Below, piece by piece: positions 54,021 through 64,000 of a stretch of DNA of 64,000 nt; the stretch's first letter is position 1, and every line of letters starts with the position of its first letter. Made by a program: the position numbers and the translations under genes. The notes under the pieces are model-generated. The model did no database searches. It worked only from the letters and a program-made list of their open reading frames with translations, and had not been told where the DNA came from. Origin of the DNA: Dichetophora obliterata (taxonomy: Eukaryota; Arthropoda; Insecta; Diptera; Sciomyzidae); contig OY986439.1 in assembly GCA_963920525.1 (NCBI GenBank), forward strand, positions 210,520,906 through 210,584,905. Reading direction: 5' to 3'.

Positions 54021-54592
54021 CAGTGTCAATTTCTCAGTTTTTTCCATTTCATACTTTTTTTCTGTTCGTTTTTGCTAACTTTAGTTTATGCTTATGTTAT
54101 TATGGAGTCGAATTATTTTTCGGAATTCGCCACTAAGCATATTTACTGAAGTCGTTTTTAGATTTGCTGAAAAATCTTCAGGCTGTTTCAGTGTTTTTTT
54201 TTAAGCAAATTCTTTCCATAAAAGAATTTATTCAAATTTTTTTTAAATAAAATATTTTCAGGCCAAAAAATTTTAAAAATAGAGAAAGAAAAGCGATCTG
54301 GCTTAACAGATTAAAAATTAATACAATTACGAACATTTAAAAAAGAAATGTTTTCCCTAATGAAAATTTTTCGAACCTTTAGTTCAAATTTGAACTTGAA
54401 AAATTTGGTTTTATGTAAAAATGGACTTTTTCAATAAAAAATGTGAAAAATAGGATATGAAAATCGAAAATCTGACCAGACAGATTGATAGATATTTCAG
54501 TTTCGAACATTTTAAAAAAATAAAAATTGTTACTCCAGCTTAAGTTCGAAATAGGCTGAAAACAGTAGGGTAGTGGCCCACTGTGCGACGTC

Positions 54593-55759
54593 CGCCGAGT
54601 GTGCTCTGCCAGGAAGTTGACGGTCGCCGGGGCACTATCGACCGACTCATGTCATGCCGCAAAAATATTAAATGTTATTGAGAGGAACTAATTTTCATTA
54701 AAAGGATTAAAATTTTCCAAACATCATCAGCGCATCTTCGACAGGCTGAACTGAACTGAACTGAGCTGAGCTGAGCCAAGCCTTGTTGCCGAAGGAAGGG
54801 AGCGCACGCTGAGCTGTGAGGGTGGCCGGCCGGCATTTCCACTCGGTACATGAAGTGTAGAGTTATGGCTAAATATGAATTACCATAAAAACATAAAAAT
54901 AATGTTGCCATTGTGTTGATATTTGGCAAGAGCCACTCATCTTGATGAGCATCCGAAGCAGCTGAAATATATTTTTGACTGTTTTTACTTAATGGATAAT
55001 GAAGGCTGACGCTTGTGAGTGTGAAATATAAAGGTATGTAGTTAAGAATTACCTACGCATCAGTCGCTTACTAACTCACCCGCAGTTTATTATTTTCAAA
55101 ATATTCAAATTTTTGTTCATAAACTGGTGAGTTCGGTTCAGCTGATGCTGCTCAATAATCGCGCCATAAGCTAATCTTTGGAATATTATTTGCCATTCTT
55201 GTCATCAGCATCAGCATCATCATTATTATTATAGGCAGCGTAGCCAACATTGTAACGTTCGAAGAAGAACTTATTAAAATATTCAAATTTTCCAAAGGTT
55301 ATTCGTAAGCATTTTCTGATTATGAGTGAACGAGCTACAAACGCAGCGTAAACATTTTAGCGTCGTAACGTTATAAAAGTAACGCAACTTAAAAGATATC
55401 AGGTAATTTTGCGAAGCTAACAATAAATGTCAAATTATTTCGATTAGCATAGAAATGTCCAAATTATATGGCGGGAGAGAGTGACGTAGCTGTAGATTTG
55501 GACATAATTTGATATTTTATAGTGAGTTTTTATGGGCCTTTCGGAAATTTGATAATAATATTACATTAAGCTATAAAGATGATCGTTATAAATTATACAA
55601 TTTCATGCATGAGCTTGTAATGACTAGGTAAGCAGTTGATAGTAAGTTTCGTTCGAAAAAGTCTACAAAGCTAAAAAAAGTTTTTGAATCTTAATAAAAA
55701 TTAACTGTTAAGCCCTTATTAAAACCAATAGGAAACTATAATAAAAGCTATTACAAAGC
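54593..55759. other. Non-coding stretch, nothing recognised
   Basis: Contains an interrupted CTGAACTGAACTGAGCTGAG run at 54745-54774 and CATCAG/CAT repeats near 55205-55230. A frame at 54675-54929 (minus) has no domain. Confidence 0.4.
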
Positions 55760-57371
55760 TTTTCAAGAGCTATTACAAAGTCATGTTTGAGTTGAACGAC
55801 AACTGTTAATTCGAAACTCTTGTAAAGCCGCTTAAAAACACTGTAACATGAAGTCTGTAAAAACATTTTAGAAGTGATGTTTGAAATAATAAGCACCAAA
55901 ATTGAGACCTGAAAAGAAATATAGTCGGCCGAACAGCGGTCGAACTTTGTCTTAAAAAGATCAAAAAACAAAATCAGTCGAACAGTGGCCGAACAAGGGT
56001 CGTAGAGTGGCCGAACAAGGGTCGAACAGCGGTCGTTTTGAAGAAATATTCAAGCATGAATTTTGTCAACGTGTCAATAAAACAAAATCATGAACAAGCA
56101 AAAAGAACATTAATAGTACTTAATTTCTATAACAAACAACCGCAACAAATCTCACTTCTATCAATCTGTATGGCTGACGTTGACAGAATTCAGAGTGCCC
56201 AATTTTCATGAAGTAAGATCAGGGCTCTCATCACGATGACGAGAATAGTTTGATGATATCGTTTAAACGATACTTTAACATCACGTAATCTTTAATTTTA
56301 TGTATAGTTTAAACGATATATTTTTCCTTGCTTCATGTACGGCAAACAAATGTCCAATGGTATTGTCGAAACGATTGCTTGGCGCGATAGCTAATTTGGT
56401 ATCGTTCGGCTATTTTTGGTTGGAAAAATAACGAAAATAATTTTGAAATGTGTGCGCTGAAAGTGATTCATAACAAATTGATGGAATGATGGAATTTGAA
56501 AAAATTAAATAGCTACAATATTACTATTGTTAAACAAAAGAAAAATAAAATATATCGGTATTGTACTTAAGACCGGATTGTTTTGTATGGAAAAAGTCTG
56601 CTGTTTGGCGTCTCAAAAGTTAGAGAGTATTTTAATACGATTTCTACATATTTTTTTTTTCATATCGAAGGTAATTTCACGGAGCCATTTTAATTGCACT
56701 AAAGATGCCTTTGGTAAAAAAATTATGTTTTTGCATACAACTTTTAATTTTTAGCAGAACTCTTTGCGTTAAAAAATAAGAATTTTTCGCATAAAAATAT
56801 TTCGGCATAAGAGTACTATAATAAAATGAAAGTTGCATGCAAAAAAATTATTATTTGTATAATTTTGAATTGTTGTTATATTAATTCTTGACTTAAATAA
56901 ATGCATGATTATTAAAGTAATTACTTTATCCTTAAAATTGGAAATGTACTGATCTTACTTCATGAAAATTTGGTAACTCTGAATGCTATCAACATCAGCC
57001 ATACAGAGTGAGATTTGTTGCGCGTATGATTGTTATAGAAATTGAGTACTATTTATGTTGTTTTTGCCTGTTCATGATTTTGTTTTATTGACACGTTGAC
57101 AAACTTCATGCTTGAATATTTCTACAAAACAACCACTGTTCGACCCTTGTTCGGCCACTGTTCGACTAATTTGGTTTTTTTATCTTTTTAAGACAATGTT
57201 CGACCGCTGTTCGGCCGATTATATTTCTTTACAGGTCTCAAATTTGCTGCATATTATTTCAAACATCCCTTCTAGAAGGCTTCATGTTACAGTGTTTTTA
57301 AGGGACTTTACTAGAGTTTCAAGGTTACAGGTGTCGTTCAACTTAAACATGACTTTGTAATAGCTCTTGAA
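55760..57371. mobile_element. Foldback element with GTTCGGCC-motif arms of about 460 bp
   Basis: The left arm (55760-56221) and right arm (56950-57371) are inverted copies. They match in order at TTCAAGAGCTATTACAAAGT, AACACTGTAACATGAAG, CGGCCGAACAGCGGTCGAAC, AATATTCAAGCATGAA, TTGACACG and TCTTACTTCATGAAAATT (each read on the proper strand). In the left arm three 22-bp units (GTCGAACAGTGGCCGAACAA type) start at 55977, 55999 and 56021; the right arm has one fewer. The 728-bp centre is AT-rich with GTTTAAACGATA palindromes and no gene. The layout resembles Foldback/Galileo-like elements, with long inverted repeats holding short tandem repeats. Confidence 0.8.
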
Positions 57372-58200
57372 AAAAAAAGATTTTCAGAGGAATTAAAATG
57401 GCTTCGTGCAATTTCCTCCGATTAAAAAAAAAAAGTATGCAGAAATCGTTTTTAAGAGTTGCTCGAACTTTTGAGAATACGAATGCCGGAATTTTATTTT
57501 CGACCTGGTCTATTGTACATTTATCAGTAGCTAATTATTATCAGTAGCTATGTATTATTGACTCACCTTAGAGTAGCTATAAAAAAGTTATCTAGTGTAA
57601 GTAGTTATTAAAAAAAATGTTAAAAATGAATAAACTTACTCGTAGTACTGATTTCACAACTCTTTAAATGCAGTACATTTGAGTTTTTGTCTTTAAAAAT
57701 CCGTAAATGTACTGCTAAAATCTGTACTTTTGCCAATCCTAATAGTATCGCTACATGTGAATTTTATTGATGTTTGACTTAGATACAAATTAAGTTGGTG
57801 TAAACACATTGCAATTCATTAAGAAGTTTATTTTTCGAATTGCCAACGCGATGAATAGCTCTGAGGAAGTGGCTTGCACTAGCAATTTGTAGAATAGGGA
57901 AGAAAAAGTACAAATTCAGCGTAGACAAAGTTTAAATAAACTTGATAAGTATACAAAATTATCAGTCAAAAACTACTCTATAAAAAAACATCATCATTAT
58001 CACACATTTTTAATTACAATAATAAAAAAAAAATAAATAATGTTCTTGGTCTCTGGCAAAAATCGATCTTGCAACCACTACATTCCTAAACTGACCGCTC
58101 AGTCAACTCTGCTATTGAAGTCACTTTTGGACGACGCGAATTAAATTCTTATAAAAACATAATTTTATATTAAATAGCCTGCTTTAGCATTATGTTGGAA
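57372..58200. other. Spacer with a tRNA-like piece
   Basis: At about 58045-58125 (minus strand) GTTGACTGAGCGGTCAGTTT and GTGGTTGCAAGATCGATTTT resemble A- and B-box regions of a tRNA-derived SINE; the surrounding body was not matched. Nothing else recognised. Confidence 0.35.
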
Positions 58201-58295
58201 CAACATTCGACAGCCGTTCGACCCTTGTTCGGCCTCTGTTCGGCCAAAAATTCTGCAAACGTCCTTTGTTCAGGCTTGTTTAGCCTTTTAATTCA
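58201..58295. mobile_element. GTTCGGCC-family terminus, solo right-hand type
   Basis: CAGCCGTTCGACCCTTGTTC, then GGCCTCTGTTCGGCC, CAAACGTCCTTTGTTC and AGGCTTGTTTAGCC. Same motif and orientation as the right arm at 57118-57220, and the downstream part parallels 62741-62790. No left partner is near, so it is a truncated or solo copy. Confidence 0.65.
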
Positions 58296-60123
58296 AATAT
58301 ATAAAAAATTTATATTTTTACTCAGAGATTCTTATAACATTGCAGTTACATTGCGAATCTATGTAAAATTATGTACCTAGCTTTAAAGAATCCGTTGGAA
58401 GTAATGTTTTGATAGTAAAAAATCTTTAGTCAAAACTTATGAGAAGCCCTTAAATGACACCTGAGTAAAGCCAAAAGCTATCTAGTGTAGGATATAAAGT
58501 AGGATATATCTGTGATCACAAGGAATAACGACTAAACTCAAAGTATCGTAAAAAACGATATCTTAATTGCACGAACTACGACCCATTTTTTTGAAATATA
58601 TGAACCGTTACAAAAAAAAAATACATGCAGACATAAGTGATGATCAATTCTGGGCAAAAAATGGATATCTGCATACTTCCAAAAATTGGCAATAAAGTAA
58701 ATTCAATATCGCTTTTTTACGATATTTCGAGTTTAGTCATTATTCCTTGTGACCACAGAAATAGTAGGATATAAAAGGTATTATTATTTGTGGTGATTTG
58801 AAATCAAGATAAAATAATGAGAAACCTCATTGAAACTTTAAAGGAACTTTTTAAAAGTAATGCTACATCTTATTTCAACCTACGCTTCCTATAATGTTGA
58901 AAGATTCTTCAAAGATTAAAAATCAAAGCGATTGGATTTAAAAATACTTTCATCAAGTTATTTTCACAAAATGCACAACAAAATACATACACAAAATTTA
59001 ACAGCATTTTGATAATATACTCAAATTCTATAACTTGGCAAATTAAAAGAAAAGACCGCAAAATTTTTCTGCTTCTTTTCGTAAAATAAGTATGTAAAAA
59101 TTTCTTTTACTTTTTGCTATAATTCTCATAAGCTGTCAGTTTAGATGAATTCTGAGTACTGTCTCAGCTTTTTATCCACCCCAAACGTACATTGAAATTT
59201 TCGATAGTTCATTGTAATGAACTTACTTAAAAGGACAAAGTAAAATCCTTTAAGGACAATTGTGCATTTGGTAAGCTAATGGTTGTTATTGTTGTTGTTA
59301 CAACATCAACAGCCACGTTGGTCATGGTCGTCGTCAGCAGCAACTTAAAGGATTATTTCGAATTTTTGTGTGGTAGAAATCTTGCAAAATTGCAAGCGAC
59401 AGCGAGAAGGCATCATCAACGAGGTATGCAACGGAAGTACAACTTGAAATTCAAAACTTTTACTTTGAATAACACAAAAAAAAAAGAAGGAACAAATACG
59501 AAATAAACTTCGAAGCAGTACATGGCTAGCTAATGGCGAAGGAAGGTGGTGCTGCTGGTTTGGGTGGGTGCCTCTTGCAGGAAGCACAATAAAAAGTATT
59601 AAAATTATGCGCGACAATGAATACGCAAAAAGTATGAACTCGCAAAAAGCAAGAAGTTGAAAAAAGAGAAAAAAAAATCATCATCACCAAATATAGCTAA
59701 AGTAGCGGCAGCAAAGTTTTTGGCGTAACAAATAATTTCTAGGCTTGAGCCGAAACAAAAATATAAATAATAGAGATAGAGCAAAAAAAAAAACACAAAG
59801 AAATATCTAACGAATGCCGGCAAGAAGTTCCGCTGCAGCACGATTTTATTGCCGTTCATGCGGTTCCGTTTCCGATTTGCATAGAATTGCAATTAATGCA
59901 ATAAAAAAGAAAACAAAAGTGAGACAGCAATTCTCGCTTAGAATGTCGATTTTTGAATTCCATGGGTTAAATTTTAAGTACTATAATTCTGAAATTTGAG
60001 ACTATTTTTTTAAAAATTTTGCAGACTTTGAGCTTTGATTGCTTTTTTCAAATGGCGGCAAGAAGACTTTTAAGATGAAAAAATAGTTGTTACGAAGAAA
60101 AGTTTTCTTTGCTTGGAATAAAT
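58296..60123. other. Non-coding stretch, nothing recognised
   Basis: AT-rich, with (GTT)n near 59283-59300 and A-runs near 59468-59480 and 59780. An inverted pair sits at 58509-58570 and 58690-58760 (TATCGTAAAAAACGATATC type words; GATCACAAGGAATAACGACT and GTCATTATTCCTTGTGACCA), which may mark a decayed MITE at about 58510-58760. Confidence 0.4.
58511..58758. mobile_element. Probable 248-bp MITE (GTGATCACAAGGAATAACGA ends)
   Basis: TGTGATCACAAGGAATAACG at 58511 is answered by TCATTATTCCTTGTGACCAC ending near 58756, an inverted copy. The adjacent AAACTCAAAGTATCGTAAAA and TTTTTACGATATTTCGAGTT continue the inverted repeat to about 45 bp. No ORF. Confidence 0.65.
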
Positions 60124-60371
60124 GAAGGCATGAGTGGATGAAGGTGATAAGTCGCAAAATTCTAATTTCGACAAAATTGAGTTCAAAGTTTTGCATCAGT
60201 ACTGAAATCTATACTAAATCAAACATTGTGAAGAAGTTATTTTCTAAAATAGTCACAAACATGGTTGTTTTAAGGTTTAAAATTGTTTGTGTGTACATTA
60301 CATCTTCATCTATGCATAGAACAGCGAAAATCCGAAAATACGACATATCACCTTCATCCACTCATGTCTTC
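60124..60371. mobile_element. 248-bp MITE with 31-bp terminal inverted repeats
   Basis: GAAGGCATGAGTGGATGAAG then GTGATAAGTCG (60124-60154) is answered by its inverted copy at 60341-60371 with two mismatches. The non-coding interior includes part of a spurious 85-codon frame. Confidence 0.8.
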
Positions 60372-60779
60372 AAATATATCTTAAATATAACTTAACATAT
60401 TTAAACATCAAACATTTTAAGTGGCCGATTTGAACGTAAAGTTCAGAAGAATGTGTTTAAACATGTGTGAAATCATATACGACTTTAAAGATAAATCTGT
60501 GAACATAATGGCATGAAATTTGATGCATTGGGCGTGGAAAAAAAGGTATGCTGCTTGCGGCCCGGATAACTCGACTTCGGATCATCTGAAATGGAAAAAG
60601 TAAACGGCGCTAGATTCAGTACAGCCGTAATTCTGATCCTTACCTCAATCATAAATTTGCGATTATTTTTTACAAAATGGCGGTCATTGAAAAACCTATT
60701 TTGGGTCGTATTTTTTTGTAGTTTAGTGTAAAATAAAAATAGTAAAAAATTGTTTAAAATTGTGATTGAGGTAGGCACC

Positions 60780-61080
60780 AGAATGGTGACAATTTTGCGT
60801 CGATTGAAGTTTGTTTCATCAAAATTGGTTCAGAACTACGGGCGCAATCTGGGCCGCAAGCTCGAAAAAAGTGGTTTCGAGATAAACGCGTTTAAATTTG
60901 AAATTATTTTTTGCATCAAAAAAAAAAAAATTTAAATGAAAAATTTGAGCATGCAGTTTAAGAAATTCGACAATTCTGCGTCGATTGCACTTGGTTTCAT
61001 AAAAATCGGTTTAGTAGAACCGAAAAAAAGTGACTTCGAAGTTCGAAAACGTGTTTTTGAAAAAACTCAATGAACATTTT
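60780..61080. repeat. Degenerate repeat, about 185-bp spacing
   Basis: ACAATTTTGCGTCGATTGAA (60788) and ACAATTCTGCGTCGATTGCA (60970) start two similar segments with TTTCATCAAAATTGGTT/TTTCATAAAAATCGGTT and GAAAAAAGTGGTTTCGAG/GAAAAAAAGTGACTTCGA. They probably form the 3' flank of the transposon whose coding remnant is at 61110-61510. Confidence 0.6.
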
Positions 61081-61109
61081 AGGTAATACAACATTTTTTT
61101 GGTGAAATA

Positions 61110-61510
61110 CTTACATATATCAATCTGCAATGCCAGTCCCATAAAGAACTCCTTCCTCTTCTTCAAAAAATGAGGATCCAGCGGCTCTTTGTGCTCTTCA
61201 GGGAGTTCTACCTTCTTTTGATGCGGCCAGAGCTCTGGCTTCGGACCTTTTCAAACGTTCTTCGTTCCGAGACATGGCGAAATCCAATGTGACGTTGCCA
61301 ATCGGGATGCCCATTAGGTTCATTATTTGAAGTATTAGCAAAAAACCTTCGTTAAATATGACAGAAATTTTTTTGCCGATGTACTTGTGAATTCGGTGTC
61401 CTCATCTCTTTCGTGTTGGTTACCACGAAACTGGCGTTTCTAGGGACGAGTTTTTCGATTGCTACCAGTGTTTCTTTTATTTTTATTTCTATTACTTTTT
61501 CTATCCATTT
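61110..61510 (-). pseudogene. Internally deleted transposase gene (mutator-like type)
   Basis: Minus strand. The N-terminal part (about 61505-61345) reads MDRKSNRNKNKRNTGSNRKT, then RP, a stop, and KRQFRGNQHERDEDTEF then SASAKK-like STSAKKF. The C-terminal part (about 61335-61110) reads LMGIPIGNVTLDFAMSRNEE, then RLKRSEARALAASKEGR, a stop, and FFEEEEGVLYGTGIAD with its terminator. From memory these match the two ends of insect transposases that begin RKRKFRGNQ and end YGPGIAD (mutator-like transposase domain family). The several hundred central residues with the catalytic site are missing, so this is a non-autonomous deletion derivative with two further stops. I first considered a host exon because a GTAAGT follows, but the family match explains the sequence better. 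Confidence 0.6.
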
Positions 61511-62398
61511 TCTTTAACACAAACAAAAATTTTTATCAAAACTGTACTTTTCAAAGCTGTATGCGCGCGCGCGTCCGGTTTATAACTCAATTCAAAGTGA
61601 ACTAAACGCTGTCAACATTCGAGTACCTAAGCTCTAAAATGTGTATTAATTTATTTTTAAAATGCGTATACAAACAAGTTATAACCTACTAAAGAACGCG
61701 TTGAACGAAATTCGGTGGTTGCTTCAAACCGTTGCTTTCAAAAAGTAGCCAAATTAAGCAAATCGCATTTTGGCGAAAACATTGCTGGACAAAAAAGGCA
61801 ATATCTCCTAAAGTATTTCGAATTTCAAAAAACCCTTTTAGAACGATATTCTCAAATATCCAAGCTATAACAATATGCAAAAAAAATTCGAAACAAACAA
61901 TTTTTGCCAACCAGGAATACTCTCTTAATTTCACTAATAAATCTTAATATTTTAAAGAAAACTCGGTTCAGTGGCATACATTGCACATGCAGCAGGTTGG
62001 TTTTTCTAAGAAAATTTCTTTTAAGAAGATTTTGTGGAAATTCCTAATAATGTTCGAGTCATCGATGTTCTTAAAGGCTTTAAAGCTAACGGTATAAAAA
62101 ATTTATTATCAAATGCTGTATTTGCATATAGAATTGTATTAACAAGTTCCATAACGGTTGCATCAGCTGAAATAAGTATTTCTAAATTAATGATAATTAA
62201 AAATTATCTTCAAAATTCCATAAAATAAGAGCGATTAAATGGCTTAGCCACAATATCGTTTGAATATGACATTTCAAATTCAATTCAATATGATAAAATC
62301 ATAACACAATTTGCATCTTTAAAGCACAAAAAGGTGCCTTCTAAGGAATAATTTCAAATATAGCAACATTGAAAACATCCCGATTAAAAATATTAGTG
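61511..62398. other. Non-coding stretch with (GC)n
   Basis: TGCGCGCGCGCG at 61562-61573, otherwise AT-rich. No gene recognised. It may include the 5' end of the transposase-bearing element. Confidence 0.35.
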
Positions 62399-62790
62399 GG
62401 CGAACAGCGGTCGAACATGGTCCGGACAGCCATACATGGGTTGAACATGGCCTAAAAATAAACCAAAAAGCCTAGCGGTCGAAATTTGGATCGAACAACG
62501 GCCGAACATGGCCAAAATTAAGTTGCACGGCCGCTATATGCCCGTTATATGCCACCAAATTGTTCAAAGCCCTTATTCAATAGCAAACGTATGCGCAATA
62601 TAAGAAGCAAGCCATACTCGGATGCTGATGTTGATAGTATCGCCATTTGTGTCTGGCGCAAAATAACTTGTTTGTGTGTGATACTGTACTCCCGTTGAAC
62701 ATACGAGATTATTTCAAACGGCCTCTAGTTCAAACAGTAAGGTCGCTGTTCGGCCAAAAAGTCATGTAAACGACTCTTGTAAGGCCAAGA
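62399..62790. mobile_element. GTTCGGCC-family element, short copy
   Basis: The left part (62399-62535) has GGCGAACAGCGGTCGAACAT, GGTTGAACATGGCC, CTAGCGGTCGAAAT and ACGGCCGAACATGGCC. The right part (62741-62790) has the motif inverted: GGTCGCTGTTCGGCC, then TGTAAACGACTCTTGTAAGG. Opposed motif-rich ends around about 205 bp of other sequence suggest a shorter member of the 55760-57371 family. Confidence 0.6.
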
Positions 62791-63713
62791 AAAATTTTAA
62801 AAATTTAGCCTTAAGAGGACGAACACTCTTTTTTGCTTAGCTAAAAATTATTTTTTTTTTTACCCGGGATACATATCCATATTATTCATAAAAAAAAAAC
62901 TCACAACAATCTTATATATCAATCTAATATACAAAATTTTCATTTCTCGCAGAAATTTGTTTTTTTTTTTTTAATAAAATGTGGGATATTACGATTTTTA
63001 GGGCGCATCATTGAACTCGAACGGGGGCGCTTTAAGCTCTTGGACAGGCGTTGAGTATGAGTGTGGCTCTCGCGTATTTTATGGGTATGAATATTTATTG
63101 ATAAATAATAAAATAATTGCAGATATTTAAAAAAAAATAACAAAAAATAGTACAAATTAAAATTTTAATATTAGGATAAGCATAAATTTTAATACGTAAG
63201 AAAACAATTTTGACTTTTTAAAAAGTATTAAAAGATTCAGAGCATCGAGTGTAGAACAAAGAAGAAAATAAGATTTGAAAAGCTTGAGTTAATTATGAAA
63301 TTTGGCTTCAAAAACAAAGAAGGTTAGTGCTTATTTTATAGCCTTTTTGCAATCTGCCAAAAAAATTCGATGAACTTTTCTTGAACAACGCGATATTTAT
63401 AATGATATCAACCATTCTTGCAACCCCAAAGATGAAAACGTCGATTTGTAGAACGACAAACCCAACATCAATAGCCAAAAATTAAGCTGCAAAAGCAATA
63501 AAAATGACAAAATTATTGACATATTGCCATAATAATCTTTAATATCGTCTTAATTATAAGCTGTAGCCGACTTTGTCAGGGTTGCAAAGCAAGCACGTTT
63601 TATTTATTATTTTTTATTAACTACATTCTGCCACACTCAAAAAAAAAGGTGAGTAATGATGCGCGACTTTTTGGCATAAAACAGCATAAATTATATAGAG
63701 CCACAACAATAGC

Positions 63714-63774
<61 letters not shown>

Positions 63775-64000
63775 TTATTAATGGCAAATTAAATGCAATA
63801 AAATACAGATGTGCTAAGCGCAGCACATTTTCTGCTAGCTGCCTGAGCTCTTGATTTCTCCAAAGAAGATGAAGTGAAAAATAAACTTTGGCGGATATTA
63901 GAAATTATAATAATGGCCAAAACTTTCGCTGCAGTTTATCATTTGCTTCCAAATTCCACTCAAACTTGCATACTTTTAGGTGCTATTCTAATTTTAAGCT
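62791..64000. other. Non-coding stretch to the window end
   Basis: T-runs near 62848 and 62960 and the (CAA)n array described separately. No gene recognised. Confidence 0.4.
63713..63775. repeat. (CAA)n microsatellite, about 21 units
   Basis: Uninterrupted CAA/ACA trinucleotides; the minus-strand frame gives poly-Leu, which is not a gene. Confidence 0.95.

Larger units (their letters stand above)
50501..54592. mobile_element. 4.1-kb inverted-terminus element with satellite-expanded arm
   Basis: Termini read GACGTCGCACAGTGGAACAA then TATCCTACT (left) and, inverted, GACGTCGCACAGTGGGCCAC then TACCCTACT (right), about 30 bp with about 6 mismatches. Directly inside, the right end holds about 1.5 monomers (54250-54560) of the repeat that fills the left arm, in opposite orientation, so the repeats belong to a long inverted terminal region. 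The left arm is expanded to eight monomers (50658-51900). Between lie a T-rich tract (51950-52215), a 430-bp duplication, a 91-bp duplication and a SINE. No transposase and no clear target duplication were seen. Confidence 0.6.

Noticed and set aside
61110..61320. Host exon with GTAAGT splice donor
   Set aside because: The alternative frame ends in a transposase-type YGTGIAD tail and the upstream sequence carries the matching N-terminus.
63617..63826. Poly-Leu ORF
   Set aside because: Translation of (CAA)n on the opposite strand.

Overview
The window looks like non-genic, transposon-dense DNA from a higher fly (Diptera, possibly a tephritid-type fruit fly; the lineage is inferred). It is very AT-rich, has long (CAA)n, (CA)n and (TAG)n microsatellites, and carries the repeat types usual in such genomes: RTE, I-like, CR1/Daphne-like and LOA-like LINEs, tRNA-derived SINEs, mariner and Tc1 transposons, and many short inverted-repeat elements (MITEs). 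I recognise no single-copy host gene, rRNA, functional tRNA or CRISPR array. Apart from one retrotransposon ORF, every protein-like stretch is a broken piece of a mobile element.

Layout. 0-13 kb: a 431-bp-offset duplication, a 3.8-kb element bounded by GGGGTAAWTCGGCGCA termini that holds several nested foldbacks, a TTAA-flanked piggyBac-type MITE, a 2.3-kb element with a decayed transposase-like region, tandem repeats, and a LINE reverse-transcriptase (RT) fragment split by a MITE. 12.8-28.6 kb: four copies of SINE family 1 are spread over the window (three here); an I-like LINE is interrupted by a Tc1 element with inverted/direct-repeat (IR/DR) ends; a CR1/Daphne-like LINE sits in a tandem repeat; mariner pieces and a collapsed LOA-like LINE follow. 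29.0-32.4 kb: a hAT-like element with a near-perfect 8-bp target duplication encloses a 36-bp minisatellite, which itself encloses another 1.5-kb element.

36.5-42.5 kb: two nested TTAA-flanked foldbacks, then the youngest insertion in the window. This is a full-length RTE retrotransposon with an intact ORF of about 1001 codons and a perfect 14-bp target site duplication, sitting inside a second SINE family. 44-49 kb: two LINE 3' ends, two sister palindromic MITEs with TAA target duplications, a mariner remnant and another MITE. 50.5-54.6 kb: a 4.1-kb element with inverted termini whose left arm has become a dimeric (about 330-bp) satellite. 55.7-62.8 kb: a foldback family whose termini are iterated GTTCGGCC/GTTCGACC motifs, including one large palindrome with arms of about 460 bp. 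61.1-61.5 kb: the two ends of a transposase gene joined by an internal deletion.

The best candidates for something undescribed are the GTTCGGCC foldback family, the satellite-bearing 4.1-kb element, and the GGGGTAAWTCGGCGCA element. All boundaries come from reading the sequence by eye; no database search was possible.
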